This document shows positions 1 to 10,430 of a stretch of 64,000 nt of DNA, one piece after another (within the stretch, counting starts at the first letter, position 1; the number at the start of each line of letters is the position of its first letter). Both the position numbers and the translations under genes were made by a program. The DNA lies in the NCBI RefSeq assembly GCF_020520425.1, contig NC_079491.1, positions 27,705,449 to 27,769,448 of the forward strand, given 5' to 3'. The notes beneath the pieces are model-generated. The model had not been told where the DNA came from. It worked only from the letters and a program-made list of their open reading frames with translations, and made no database searches. This DNA comes from Spinacia oleracea. Lineage: Eukaryota > Streptophyta > Magnoliopsida > Caryophyllales > Amaranthaceae.

Positions 1-149
1 TATCTAATATATTTGCGATCAAATTAAATCTCACTGTCCGTTATTGTTTCACATACACACAAAATAAACCCTTTATAAGAATAGTGATATTAAGGTACCT
101 TATAACGCTATAGTTATATACAAATAAGGTCTACCTACCTATAACATTA

Positions 150-420
150 GAGCATCTCTAATGGCAAGATAATTTGACAATTAACTTGTTATGCCACGTA
201 AAAGTTCATGTTATTTCATTTTCTAGCTAATTTGTGCTCCAATGGCTAGCAACTAATAACTTGCTATTTAAATAAGTCGCACTTGCCATTTCATTACTTG
301 ACAACTTTTGGGAGCTATTTGTCAAGCAAATTTATTATTTTCACTCCAATAGTCTAGCTATTAGCTTGAAACTTTTATAAATTTCAAGCTAATCGCTAGC
401 TACGACCATCAGAGATACTC
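150..420. mobile_element. Tourist-like MITE (PIF/Harbinger type)
   Basis: The ends form terminal inverted repeats: GAGCATCTCTAATGG on the left and the inverse of GAGTATCTCTGATGG on the right. TTA lies directly outside both ends (147-149 and 421-423), which fits the 3-bp TWA target duplication of PIF/Harbinger elements. The interior is AT-rich with inverted TAGCTA/TAGCTT motifs and no coding potential. The family assignment comes from the target duplication and size. Transposition would need a transposase supplied in trans. Confidence 0.75.
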
Positions 421-699
421 TTATTGATTTGTTTTAACATACTTTAATATCGAGATATTGTGATGAAAATGTAAATCATTCAGTATTAATATTAATTGTT
501 TCGTTTGTGATTCTTGTTTAAAACAAATATATAAGAGTATGTAATACTCAATTTACGTCTTTCCTTTTTTCTTTTCTTTTTGACATCAGCTAAACATACA
601 AGATCCACTCTTTTCCTCTCAAACTGTTTACCAACAAATTTCTTAGGTTCCAAACCTGCCAACTTACCATCATTACCAGTTCCCACGATCTCTCCAGTT

Positions 700-2645
700 T
701 GCATTGTCCCATGATATTTCTACACCACTCAAGAAAGGTAGAAGAGGGGGTTAATGTCAGGTTCCAACCTCACAAGGGAGATGCGCCAAAGAAGACGACT
801 CTCCGGGCATTCCAACACCATTTGAGTCACACTTACATTCGCCTCTCCACATCTTGGGCACACAGGGTTCACATCAAGCTACGACGAGCAAAATTTTCCA
901 TAGTGGGTATGCCCTTACTTGCTGCCCTCCATACCAGCTTTTTCACTTTCTCATGAACATTTACACTCCATATATTCTTCTAGACCTCCTTGTTTCCATC
1001 TTCCAGAGAAGACTTAACCTCACCCCCTTTTCTTTTCTTTTCTTTTCATTTCCACATTGTACTCCCCATTCTTCCAATGTTGTCAGGTTGATTACTTTCG
1101 AGGATCGGCACCTTTTTAATTGTTTGTAAATATTCCTCTATGAGAAAGTCCTCAAGATGAATGTCCTATGGCGTACCTTCACCATTCTTCCAAAAGGCCA
1201 CATTAGAGCCCCTAGTTCCCCTTGAGGTCTTGGAGAATAAAGCCTTCCTCCACGCAAATCTGGAACCCATGCGTCCTTCCACAACCTCAGGTGCAAGCTA
1301 TTTTCCACGACCCATCTCGTGCCAGTCATGAGAAGGTCTCTAGAAGAAAGAATCGATCTCCATGTGTAGCTAGAGTTCTGTGGTACCTTAGCATCCCATA
1401 AATTATTTCTAGGGAAATACTTCCCTTTTAGCATCAATGCAGCAAAAGAGTCCAGATTCGATATCCATTGCCATCCTTGTTTGGCCAAGCCATATTAAAA
1501 GCTCTAAGGTCCCTCTTACCAATGCCACCTTGTTTTTCGGCTTGCACATTTTCTCCCACTTCACCAGTGCTAGTTTCCTCTCATTAACTTTTTATCCCCA
1601 CCAAAAGTTTCGGCACATCAACTCCATATTTTTAATGGTCCCCTCCGGAATTTTGAAGCATTGCATAACATAAGTAGGGATAGCTTGTGCGATCAACTTT
1701 ACAAGTACTTCTCTACCAGCTCTTGAAAGGCACAGCTCCTTCCACCCTTTGATTTTCTTCTAGACACGATCTTGTATAACTTGAAAATTTGCTTTCTTGG
1801 ATCGTCCCATGTAGGTAGGCAACCCAATATATCTCTCATGATCCTCCACGATCGTAAAGTTCAACTTCTATTGAAGCATATTCTGCATATTCACACTAAC
1901 ATTACGGATGAATGATACCTACGATTTTTCCATGTTGATCTTCTGCCCAGAAGCTAACTCATAGGTTAGGAGAATGTCACTAATAACCTCGCCTCAGTAT
2001 AATTTGTCCTAGTAAACAAAAGAGTGTCATTTTCAATAAAAAAAAAAGGTGAGAAATAGGTGGTACGTTTCTCCCGCTTTTTACTCCATGTATACTCTTC
2101 CTCTATCCTCGTCTGTAAGAAGGGTCAATAAACCCTTTGCACAAATCAGGAAAAGAAAGGGTGATAACGGGTCCCCTTGGCAAAGCCCTATACTAGGATT
2201 AAACTATGCCGAGGGGAAGTCGTTATAAAGTATATATAGAGTATGAAACAGACGATATATACTTCATGATTAGGCTCACAAAGTTAATGTCGATGCCCAA
2301 TTTTTTCATCATGCCCTCGACAAAGGACCATTCAACCTTGTCGTATGTTTTTCTCATGTCTAGGTTCATTGCCATAATTTCCTTCACTCCCTTCTTCTTC
2401 CTCATGAACTTGGAAAAACTCATAAGCCACCAAAATATTATCACTTATCAGTCTCTCCGAAACAAAAGCACTTTGACATTCACCTATAACATAAGGCAAC
2501 ACAAGTTTCAATTGATTAGAGATCACTTTAGAGGCTAATTTGTATAACGCATTACACAAAACGATAGGACGGTAGTGAGTTTTATGTTTATCTAAGAATA
2601 ACATAACCTTTTGGACCTATCTTACTTTGAAAGGTTTCCCTCTAC
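700..2645 (-). mobile_element. Decayed LINE (L1-type non-LTR retrotransposon), 5'-truncated
   Basis: Read on the minus strand, this stretch gives the reverse-transcriptase landmarks of plant L1-type LINEs in order, but in several frames with stops. First comes [20 protein letters not shown] with [17 protein letters not shown] (about 2604-2430), then [21 protein letters not shown] (about 2390-2320). Next are MCRNFWWG and WEKMCKPKNK (about 1620-1540), then AKQGWQWISNLDSFAALMLKGKYFP with SYTWRSIL (about 1488-1360), and last a zf-RVT-like CPRCGEANVSVTQMVLECPE (about 855-790). The endonuclease half is missing and the catalytic FADD block is not visible. It is a dead copy, probably truncated at its 5' end as usual for LINEs. 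Confidence 0.85.
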
Positions 2646-3444
2646 AATAACATGCTAAAATAGGTAATATGCTACAACGTTTTTAATCTTCTTATTAATT
2701 ATATAACGAAAAAATGTTTAATCTGTGAGGTTGATTTTCATATTACATATTGTAGCAAGACATTTATGAGGGGAGCTCTTTAAAAGAAGACATACCTAAA
2801 AGGTTGTGTTATTCTTAATTAAACGAAAAGTCAGCCATTTTTAAGTAGATCGCTTAAATGTTGTATTTTTAGAATCAATTTTTCCAAAAAAAATATACGA
2901 ATCATATTAATTATATTATTTTAAGTTTAATTATTTATATTAAAAGAGAGGCGATTAATAAGTGATTTATCATCACCACATTAATTTTCTCTTTTATTAA
3001 ATTTCTTTAAAGCTCAAGGCATCTCAGGAAAATACCTTTAAAAAATACTTCATCTGTCCCTTAATACTCGCACCGCTTTCCTTTTCGGGGCGTCTCTTAA
3101 TACTTGCACCGTACCGCTTCTATAATTAGATTTTTTTTACCAATATTATATTATTTCTCACATTTACCTTCTAACCCACCTACACTCCTACTCACTGCAA
3201 AAAAAAAACATTTAAAAATTCACTCCCGACCTCCCGTCAGTCCTCATCCTTACACATTTTCCACTAACTATATTAAAAAAAATACCCCACTATCAATTAC
3301 AACAACAACAATACCCCTCAAATAACAATTACAATAATTAATAATAATAACACAACAACAACAATACTCCATCCGTCACAAATTACTCGTTACACGTATC
3401 TTTGCACAAAGTTTTAGGTGATAAGTTGTTGTTTGTTTATTAAT
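2646..3444. other. AT-rich intergenic, with partial Stowaway-like ends
   Basis: I see no gene here. TACTTCATCTGTCCCTTAAT at about 3048 and TACTCCATCCGTCACAAATT at about 3365 look like single ends of Stowaway-like MITEs whose partners I cannot find. CAACAACAA-type low complexity lies at about 3300-3365. Confidence 0.4.
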
Positions 3445-3691
3445 TACTCCATCCGTATTATAAAAAGAGTTACGCTTTCCTTAAATGACTGTATTTTAAA
3501 AAGAGATACACTTTCTTTTTTTCGCATATCTTGGTATTCACTTTCCTAATAAATTCAACTCACTCTCCCAATGTGCCGATCAAAATGTATCTTTTTTTAA
3601 AATACAGATAAAGTAATACCCAATAAATTAATAAGTCAATTCAAGTATTGTAGTGATCAACTTGTGCCAGTAGTATGGGATGGAGGGAGTA
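3445..3691. mobile_element. Stowaway-like MITE
   Basis: Left end TACTCCATCCGTATTATAAA and right end inverse of TACTCCCTCCATCCCATACT. Inner portions also pair (AAAAAGAGATACACTTTC against GTATCTTTTTTTAAAATACA). A TA dinucleotide sits at both tips, as expected for Tc1/mariner-type Stowaway MITEs. It lies about 115 bp upstream of the ATG of the next putative gene, so it may be part of that promoter. Confidence 0.65.
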
Positions 3692-3805
3692 TAGACGTAT
3701 AGTACTTCGTATATATTTTTGACCGTTACACAATAGACATACGCAGAGTTTCTCACTTTCTCTTGCTCAGTTGCTCCACTTCACTCAACTGCTGAAACCG
3801 CAACA

Positions 3806-4348
3806 ATGCAACAGCAACTGCAAAACCAAAATCAAAATCAAAATCAAAATCCATGGAACTTAAGAATTCAGGCCAAGATTAATCGCCATTTTAGTCTCGA
3901 TTTCAATCTCAATCTCCACACTCGCCTACCTCCTTTTTCTCTCCTCCTCGATCTCAAATTCCTAAAATCCCATATTTTCCTTTGCTCCGATTTCTCATCT
4001 TCAACTAAACCTAAAATCAGCCACAAATTTCTTCGATTTTTCAGTAAATTAATACCCAAGAAGTCCAAAATTTCACCAATTTCTTCCCAGAAACCAACAA
4101 TTAAGTCGAAACTCATCCGATATCCTAGCAAATTACTGTCGAAGAAATCCAAGAAAATCCCGCCCGTTTCTTCCCTGAAAAGCGCCGTGAATTTGCAATC
4201 TTTTTGGGTCGCTTTGCTTGTTACAATGTTGGTATCTTTCATTCGTAACCCTATGCTTAAGTTTTTTAATTTTGATGAATTTGAGATTTCTGAGTTTGTT
4301 GATAATTTTTGGGATTATGCAGCAAATTCAATGAAATACTCTCCGTAG
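3806..4348 (+). CDS. Hypothetical basic protein with one C-terminal membrane segment (180 aa)
   Basis: I do not recognise a family. A single uninterrupted frame starts with MQQQLQNQNQNQNQN, a Q/N-rich head. Residues 20-130 are rich in Ser, Lys and Phe, with repeats of the type KFLRFFSKLIPKKSK and LSKKSKKIP. A hydrophobic segment at about 131-147 (FWVALLVTMLVSFI) could span a membrane. The last 30 residues are acidic and aromatic (FNFDEFEISEFVDNFWDY). The ATG is the first after a pyrimidine/purine-mixed leader (3740-3805) that looks like a 5' UTR. Codon use and the switch from basic to acidic around a membrane segment suggest a real small plant protein. The alternative is a chance frame. Topology and function are inference only. 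Confidence 0.55.
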   Translation: MQQQLQNQNQNQNQNPWNLRIQAKINRHFSLDFNLNLHTRLPPFSLLLDLKFLKSHIFLCSDFSSSTKPKISHKFLRFFSKLIPKKSKISPISSQKPTIKSKLIRYPSKLLSKKSKKIPPVSSLKSAVNLQSFWVALLVTMLVSFIRNPMLKFFNFDEFEISEFVDNFWDYAANSMKYSP

Positions 4349-6127
4349 TTTTTATTTATAATTTAATTTTGTTCTTAGTGTTGTTGGTAAATTGTAGGCT
4401 GTGTGTTTTATTAAAGATGATTCAGTGAATTATTTTCGAGTGAGTTTAAGCTTAATTTCTTCTATTTCATTGATTGTATTATTTGTCTTCCCCCCTCTTT
4501 TTGGTGATAATGTGAACTGTTATTTGTAGTCAATGGAAAGGTTGGAATTGCATTAGTGATTTGAGGTTGGTGCATATTGCAAAATTTCTTATTTTCTTCT
4601 TGATTGCCTTTTTGGTAGGCTTAGTGTTTGATAGCTAAACTTGGGGTGTCTGAGTTCGAGTTTTAATACCATCTAGTCGATTCAAATTTGACTTATTACA
4701 GAGCCAACCTAGCTAGATTGCTCGGCAGTGAGCTACGCTGTTGCTGCTCTCCAGTCTAGGAGTTAACCGAGAATTCGTTGAGACGAATCTAGTAAGACCC
4801 CACACGACTATGTTTTTTCTCAAGTATAAATCACAAAATGAAGTCAAAGGAGTTTGTGTGAATAGTTGTGTCATGTAAATAAGAACGGAGGAAGTATGAC
4901 ACAAAAGCTGTCTCTTGCACTGTTGCTTCATTGCCAATTATTCTGCCACCTCTTGCTTCTTTGCCAATTATTCTATCACCTAGGAAGGTTTGTGATATCA
5001 GGATGATTATCTATCTCCCATCATTTTGGCCAACCACGCAGCTTTCCACCCTCCCGAAAGCCAAAACTCCTCTCAATAGCAGTATCAAAATGAACCTCGA
5101 GTATGTTGGATAAATACTCTATCTTGCTGTTTGTCTTTTCTGAGTATTCTGATCATGTCAACGGCTTTCTTTGGTCAAGCAATTGTTGATAATCTCACTC
5201 CATGGGTGCAATTACGGGGCAGGGCAAAAGAAAATATCCATACTTGTAATGTTAGTGTATGATTTTATTCAATTTCTTTTTGGCTTTGTGATGATGCAAT
5301 CAAGTTTTGTAGTACCTTAATCCCTAACCCTCACTTGTACTGAATATCAAGGCATTACATATTGAGTTATGCTGTCAATGTTCCCCTCCCCAACTGCTGA
5401 CAGTTTGAATACATGGTTGCAATTATGTGGCAGGGCAAAGGAATAATCCAGACATTAAAGCTTAATGTCTTTTGATTCAATTATGTTGCAAACTTGCAAT
5501 CTGTTAGAACAGGCTTATTTGTGTTTTATAGTAGTCTAAAACTCAACACAAATGTGTTGAATGTTTTATTCATGTTGATTGGGATGAAACCTGTTCCAGC
5601 GAATTGCACCATCCTCTGTCTGAGTAACGACCTTTTGGTTACCAGATGGCTGGGATGTTCTCCCTGTGAGTTTGAATATAAAAGCACTTACGCGTTGAAT
5701 TCTGCTATCAATGTTGGCGTCTTTCACAACATATGTGACTACTACTACTACTACTAATACGAGTACTGCACCATTAGATAAGCACTGTCAAGCAACAAAA
5801 TACGAGTACTTCATCATTTTGGAATCGAGGAGAAAACTTTGAAGAATGACTTAATTGACAATGGCAGCACCTGTTGATTGAAAGTATCAAGCGTTGGACT
5901 CTTGGTAAAAAAGAAGAATGAAACTAAACCATAATATTTCTTGCTCTTGTTTTCTTTGAAGGAAAGTCGTGAGAATCAGAAGCCTAGATTTGTTTCGTTG
6001 AACTTTGAACTTCCAATATGGTACCCAGTTTGACTGATTATGTTTTTGAAATGTTGAAATGTTGAAGTATTACTGAACTCAATAAGTTTATCCTCTCTCA
6101 TTACCGAGTTCAACTTACCCGTAAGGA
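4349..6127. other. 3' flank / intergenic with diverged duplications
   Basis: No coding frame I can support. About 5190-5275 and 5398-5485 are a diverged direct repeat sharing GGTTGCAATTA and GGCAGGGCAAAGGAAA-type words. A short direct repeat GCCAATTATTCT occurs at about 4933 and 4963. (CTA)n occurs at 5738-5755. Some of this could be 3' UTR or UTR intron of the preceding gene. Confidence 0.35.
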
Positions 6128-6128
6128 G

Positions 6129-6337
6129 TGTTTGGTTTGGTGTAAAACGTTTTAAAGGAAAATGATTTTCTACTTTTCTATCATTTTACGTTGTTTGATT
6201 TGATAAGAAATGAAAAACAAATTTCTATGACTCTCTGAATAGTCTTAAAACATTTTTCATTTGAAAGGAAGGGAAATTACTTTTTCTCCTTATCTCCCTC
6301 TTCCTTCTTCCTATCAATATTCACTCCAAACCAAACA
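6129..6337. mobile_element. Short TIR element (hAT-like MITE)
   Basis: The left tip TGTTTGGTTTGG and the right tip CCAAACCAAACA are perfect 12-bp inverted repeats enclosing about 209 bp of AT-rich sequence without coding capacity. I did not find a convincing 8-bp target duplication, so the superfamily is an inference from the tip sequence. Confidence 0.55.
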
Positions 6338-7601
6338 GAGTTTTAAACTTAACCTCGGTATGTAATATTTTCTTTGTTATAACTAACACTAACTACTAGT
6401 ATACTACTCGTGCTATGCATGGTTTATAATCTAAATATTAAAGTTGCATGAAATCTAAACTATAATTATAGATAATTATCATCTAAATAAATCATATAGG
6501 TATTCTTCTAATTAGATATAGTTATGGATATATCTGTTATTGCCCCTCATTCAATGTATTATTTATTAAAAAAGTAAAACCAAATGACGTATATAAAATT
6601 TATTTTCATCCCCATCCATCACCCGCAAGGACGGACCTAGGGGGTACATTGGGGGAACGATGTACCCCCATTCTAAAAAAAAGAAAAAAAAAACTGCAAA
6701 GTTAAAGACCAGTGTTTTCACAAATCCGATCTCATAGGTTACAAAGAGAACAGCTTTTGGAACAGCAACCATGCCTTTAAAGAAAAGCAAGAAGAAAAAG
6801 AAAAGGGAAGCATGCAAAAGGCGGAGGAAGAAAGAATTGGGGTAGGCTGAACGTAAACCATTGAGCATTAGAAAAAAAAAAAAAAAGGGGGTAATTTAAG
6901 GGCTTACCAGGTACTTCGATATTGGATGTATAGTGAAACACCAATCTTTGCTTTTAAAAGGGTGTAAGATATAGATAGATGTGCTATTTCTTTTGAACTT
7001 CTACCAATTTTGTACATTTCTATTATTAATTTTATGTTAGGTTTTAGTGGATGGCTCTATAATAAGTTGTGTATGCACTTGTAATCATTTGTAGATTGTT
7101 TTTCATTAACCAGGTTTAAAGAACGAAATGGTCATATTGACCCCAAAAACAGATGGACGTATGATACAATATGCCGAAAGACATGGATCATAGATTACAA
7201 AGACTATAGTCTATAGTACTTGAGTGCAAATGTGTAAAGCAACTTTTCTCGCGAAATTTACAGTACAAATTCATTTTCATTATCACATTTATTATCGTTT
7301 ATCAAATGTAGTAGGCCGTTAAGATTTAGACATGTCTAAAATCAAAATGTATACCAGTAAAAATGACCATTGCTTTACTTTGAAGCCTTGTCTGATTGGT
7401 TAATGATTATCATGATTCATGGAGTTGGTCGATAAAAATAACTAAAAATAAAAAAATTTGAAAGAAAATTTATAATTTACGAGTGACAATTTATTTTTTA
7501 GTATTAAAACTTTAAAAGCATTACACATACATTAATATGTTGACCATGAGAGAGGCCTTGGGCCTGGCTTTTGTAAATGGACCGAAAGTTAACAACGCTC
7601 A
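6338..7601. other. AT-rich intergenic
   Basis: No gene is supported. About 6628-6670 carries the phrase GACGGACCTAGGGGGTACAT and its near-inverse, an end motif I associate loosely with transposon-derived sequence. Otherwise the stretch is simple-sequence and AT-rich. Confidence 0.35.
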
Positions 7602-7803
7602 GATTGTACAGGGGTGTGCATGGTGCTCTTGGTGCACATGTCCCAAAACGCACATAAATAACAATAAAACGCAACTAAAATAAAAACCGCAAAAAAAAAA
7701 AGAACATTAACAAAAGAACATTAACAAAAAGAACATTAGCAAAAAACCAAAAAGAACATTAATATTGACAAATCAGACAAAAGGTACAAATATAAAAAAC
7801 AGT

Positions 7804-8105
7804 TATATTTTTTCTTGTTCTTTTAAGTTCTGGAAATGTTCTTTTCCAACCAATTTACATTATGTTCTAATTAAAAAATAAAACGACGAACCTTTGATGA
7901 ACTTTAAAACCAGATTTATATTTTTTCTTGTTCTTTTAAGTTCTGGAAATGTTCTTTTCCAACCAATTTATGTTCTAATTAAAAAATAAAACGACGAACC
8001 TTTGATGAACTTTAAAACCAGATCTATATTTTTTTCTTGTTCTTTTAAGTTCTGGAAATGTTCTTTTTCAACCAATTGATGTTCTAATTAAAAAAATAAC
8101 ACGAC
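7804..8105. repeat. Three ~110-bp tandem units
   Basis: Units begin near 7804, 7917 and 8025. Each reads TATATTTTTTCTTGTTCTTT, then AAGTTCTGGAAATGTTCTTT, then CCAACCAATT, and the first two end with AACGACGAACCTTTGATGAA. The third decays after AACACGACG. Each unit supplies several GTTCTT words, adding to the motif load of the enclosing element. Confidence 0.85.
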
Positions 8106-8791
8106 GTAGAATTTTAAAAGTCGTTAGTGCACTTCTGATATATATTATTATTTAAGATTAAAAATATGTTTTAATTCCGTTATTTTATTTATCAAAAAAT
8201 ATTTGAAAACAACACTATAAATATGTAAAAAGAACAATTGCTGATTCTAAAAAAGAACACACTATTTTGATGCCACAAAAATAGAAAGTTATAAGAAAAT
8301 AACATTAAAATTTAAAAAGAACATAGAATTAAGAACGAGAAAATTTACCTTAATCACCCGATGCACCTTCATCAACAACATAAACCTCTTTGAATGAATA
8401 AAAAAAATTCAAAAAATAGCGAAATTGAAATAGTATTTCGCTTAATAAACTAGTTTTTTTTGTAAACGTAATTCAATTAAAATCACATTTCAGAGAAAGA
8501 AGGAGGATAAATTTGGTTTTGAACTTTCTCTCTCATAAAATCTCTCTTTTGTTGGGAGAAACTAAAAGCTCTCCTCTTTCTCTCTCAAGAATGTGTTTCT
8601 AAAATGAGAAGTTATGAATCCAATAGGAGAAATATTATATAATATAGAAAATGAAAAATAAAAGAAATAAAAAAAAAGGGGGGGGAAGGAGAAGAAATAC
8701 AAGCCATGTTCATGATAAGAACGGTGCACTTGTTTTTTTTTTTGTGTGTTTTGTTGTTCAGTTCTTTTATGTTTATTAGATATAAATCTTA

Positions 8792-8977
8792 ATGTTCTTT
8801 TATGTTTGTTCTTTTTTCAAAAAGTACAGTATTGAAGAGCAAATGAAGCTTTTACTTGACCAGCAACAAATGATGTTAAATCTTCAAAAACAGCTGAAAG
8901 AACAAGAAGAGAGGCTGAATAAACAGAGCAATTCCTCAAAAGAACAAAAAGAGGATGAACCTCAAAGAACATTATAA
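8792..8977 (+). CDS. Small coiled-coil frame inside the TIR element (low confidence)
   Basis: A 61-residue frame whose C-terminal half (YSIEEQMKLLLDQQQMMLNL followed by QKQLKEQEERLNKQ) is strongly heptad-like and Gln/Glu/Lys-rich, so probably coiled coil. An acceptor-like TTTTTTCAAAAAG precedes KYSIEE, so it may be a last exon of a lost gene. I cannot assign a family. The AT-rich AGAAC context means it could also be a lucky frame. Confidence 0.2.
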   Translation: MFFYVCSFFKKYSIEEQMKLLLDQQQMMLNLQKQLKEQEERLNKQSNSSKEQKEDEPQRTL

Positions 8978-9644
8978 ATAAAAGAACATTATAAATAAAG
9001 AAAAAGAACATTATAAATACAGAAAAGAACATATCATGTAGAACACTTATTTTAACCATGTAAAACAACATTACCAATAAAAAAACGAACAACAATAGAG
9101 TATAAAAGAACATAATAAAGTAAAGAAAAAGAACATTATAAATAACAGAAAAGAACATATCATGTAGAACACTTATTTTAACCAAGTGAAAAAAGAACAA
9201 GAAAAAAGATAAAAGAACAACAAAAATGGTAAAAGAACAACTTGATCTGAAGTGTAATATCAAAAGAACTACAACCTAAAGCATAAAAGAACAACAAGCT
9301 AAAGCAAAAAAGAACAACATGTTCAATAATTATTTTCTGTATTATTACAATCTCTTAATACATATATGAGAACCAATATATAAAAGAACAAAAGATAAGA
9401 CTAAAAGAACATATAAAATCGAAAAAGAACAGAAATCAAAATCATCAGAAATATATAATCAAGATACATTAATCATCAAAATCATCAAAATATAGAATCA
9501 AAATACATTAATCAAAGTTATTGAGAAATGCAGAAATGAAATGATCAAAAAAATCAAAATATATGGAAATTATCAAAATAATGAACATCAAAATCAAAAT
9601 CTATCATAAATAAGTAATTCGTTTTTAAAAAATTGAAAAATTAC

Positions 9645-9750
9645 CTTCACAAATCGGATTATCGGCAGAGGAATTTAAATTTGAAGAAGAAGAATCTATA
9701 GAATTTGATATTGAAGTAGAAAAATCAACCAATATCTGAGAATTTTCCAT
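9645..9750 (-). CDS. Candidate first exon of the TIR element's lost gene
   Basis: On the minus strand an ATG at 9750-9748 starts MENSQILVDFSTSISNSIDS, a Ser/Asn-rich head, and runs to ICEG with a donor-like GAAG|GTAATTTTT at 9645/9644. The upstream minus-strand sequence is CT-rich like a 5' UTR and lies between this ATG and the right terminal repeat. That is the arrangement expected for the promoter end of a DNA transposon gene. Downstream exons are not recognisable, and the product is unknown. Confidence 0.25.
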
Positions 9751-10130
9751 TACTTTCTCTCTCCTCTTCACAGTTTCTCTCTCCTTTCCATAGTTTTTCT
9801 CTCTCCTCTTCACAAATTCTGATTCGAAAATTATAAAAAAGAAGGTATATATACCAGAAAAATTGAGTGAAAAACAAAAGAACGAAAAAAAAGGGACAGA
9901 GCAGTCATTGTTCTTTTTTTTAACAAAAGAACAACATTTGTTCTTTTTTATCAAAAAAACAACGTTTGTTCTTTTCTTCTCCGGATTCAACAAGATATCC
10001 GCGTTTTATATTTGACGCGTGTCGTTTGGACACTAGTGCACCAAGAGCACCATACACACCCCTGCACAATCGTATTTGCGAAAGTCTAAAGGCAAAATGC
10101 GAGAAAAGGTTATAAAAAATATAGAAAAAA

Positions 10131-10212
10131 CGTCGCCTGAGAGATTCGAACTCTCGCGGGGAAACCCCATGTACTTAGCAGGCACACGCCTTAACCACTC
10201 GGCCAAAGCGAC
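10131..10212 (-). tRNA. trnS-GCU: tRNA-Ser (anticodon GCU)
   Basis: On the minus strand the sequence folds as a class II tRNA. The acceptor strands are GTCGCTT and AGGCGAC (7 bp with one G-T), with discriminator G. The D arm carries TGGCCGAGTGG, the anticodon loop is CTGCTAA (GCT), and there is a long variable arm ATGGGGTTTCCCCGC. The T arm is GAGAGTTCGAATCTCTC. Box A (TGGCCGAGTGG) and box B (GTTCGAATC) are intact. A CAA lies just upstream and a run of T follows the 3' end, both usual for plant Pol III tRNA genes. There is no intron and CCA is not encoded, as expected for a nuclear gene. Confidence 0.95.
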
Positions 10213-10430
10213 TTCTTGCGAAATATTCCTTTCATAAAGTAATTTGTATGTGACTTTTTAACCTCCATTTTACAAGTAGTTACGAAGATTACAACTGGAA
10301 CACTTTACAATTACTTTGGCATCATCCTCACATATTTGAATTTAGGAGTACATACCAACTCGTTGAAATACTACCACCAAAACATGTTTACTACTCCTTC
10401 GGTTTTTTTAATTCCATTACTTTGATTTTA

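Larger units (their letters stand above)
7602..10071. mobile_element. 2.47 kb non-autonomous TIR DNA transposon with AGAAC-rich interior
   Basis: About 36-bp inverted termini: left GATTGTACAGGGGTGTGCAT continuing GGTGCTCTTGGTGCA, right the inverse of GATTGTGCAGGGGTGTGTAT with the same continuation. The interior holds three 110-bp tandem units (7804-8105) and many copies of AAAGAACA or its complement. It also has pyrimidine-rich 5'-UTR-like patches, a minus-strand first-exon-like frame (9645-9750) and a small plus-strand coiled-coil frame (8792-8977). The flanks 7593-7601 and 10072-10080 do not match, so no target duplication is resolved and the superfamily (MULE or hAT) is open. It looks like a deletion derivative of a larger coding element. 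Confidence 0.8.
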
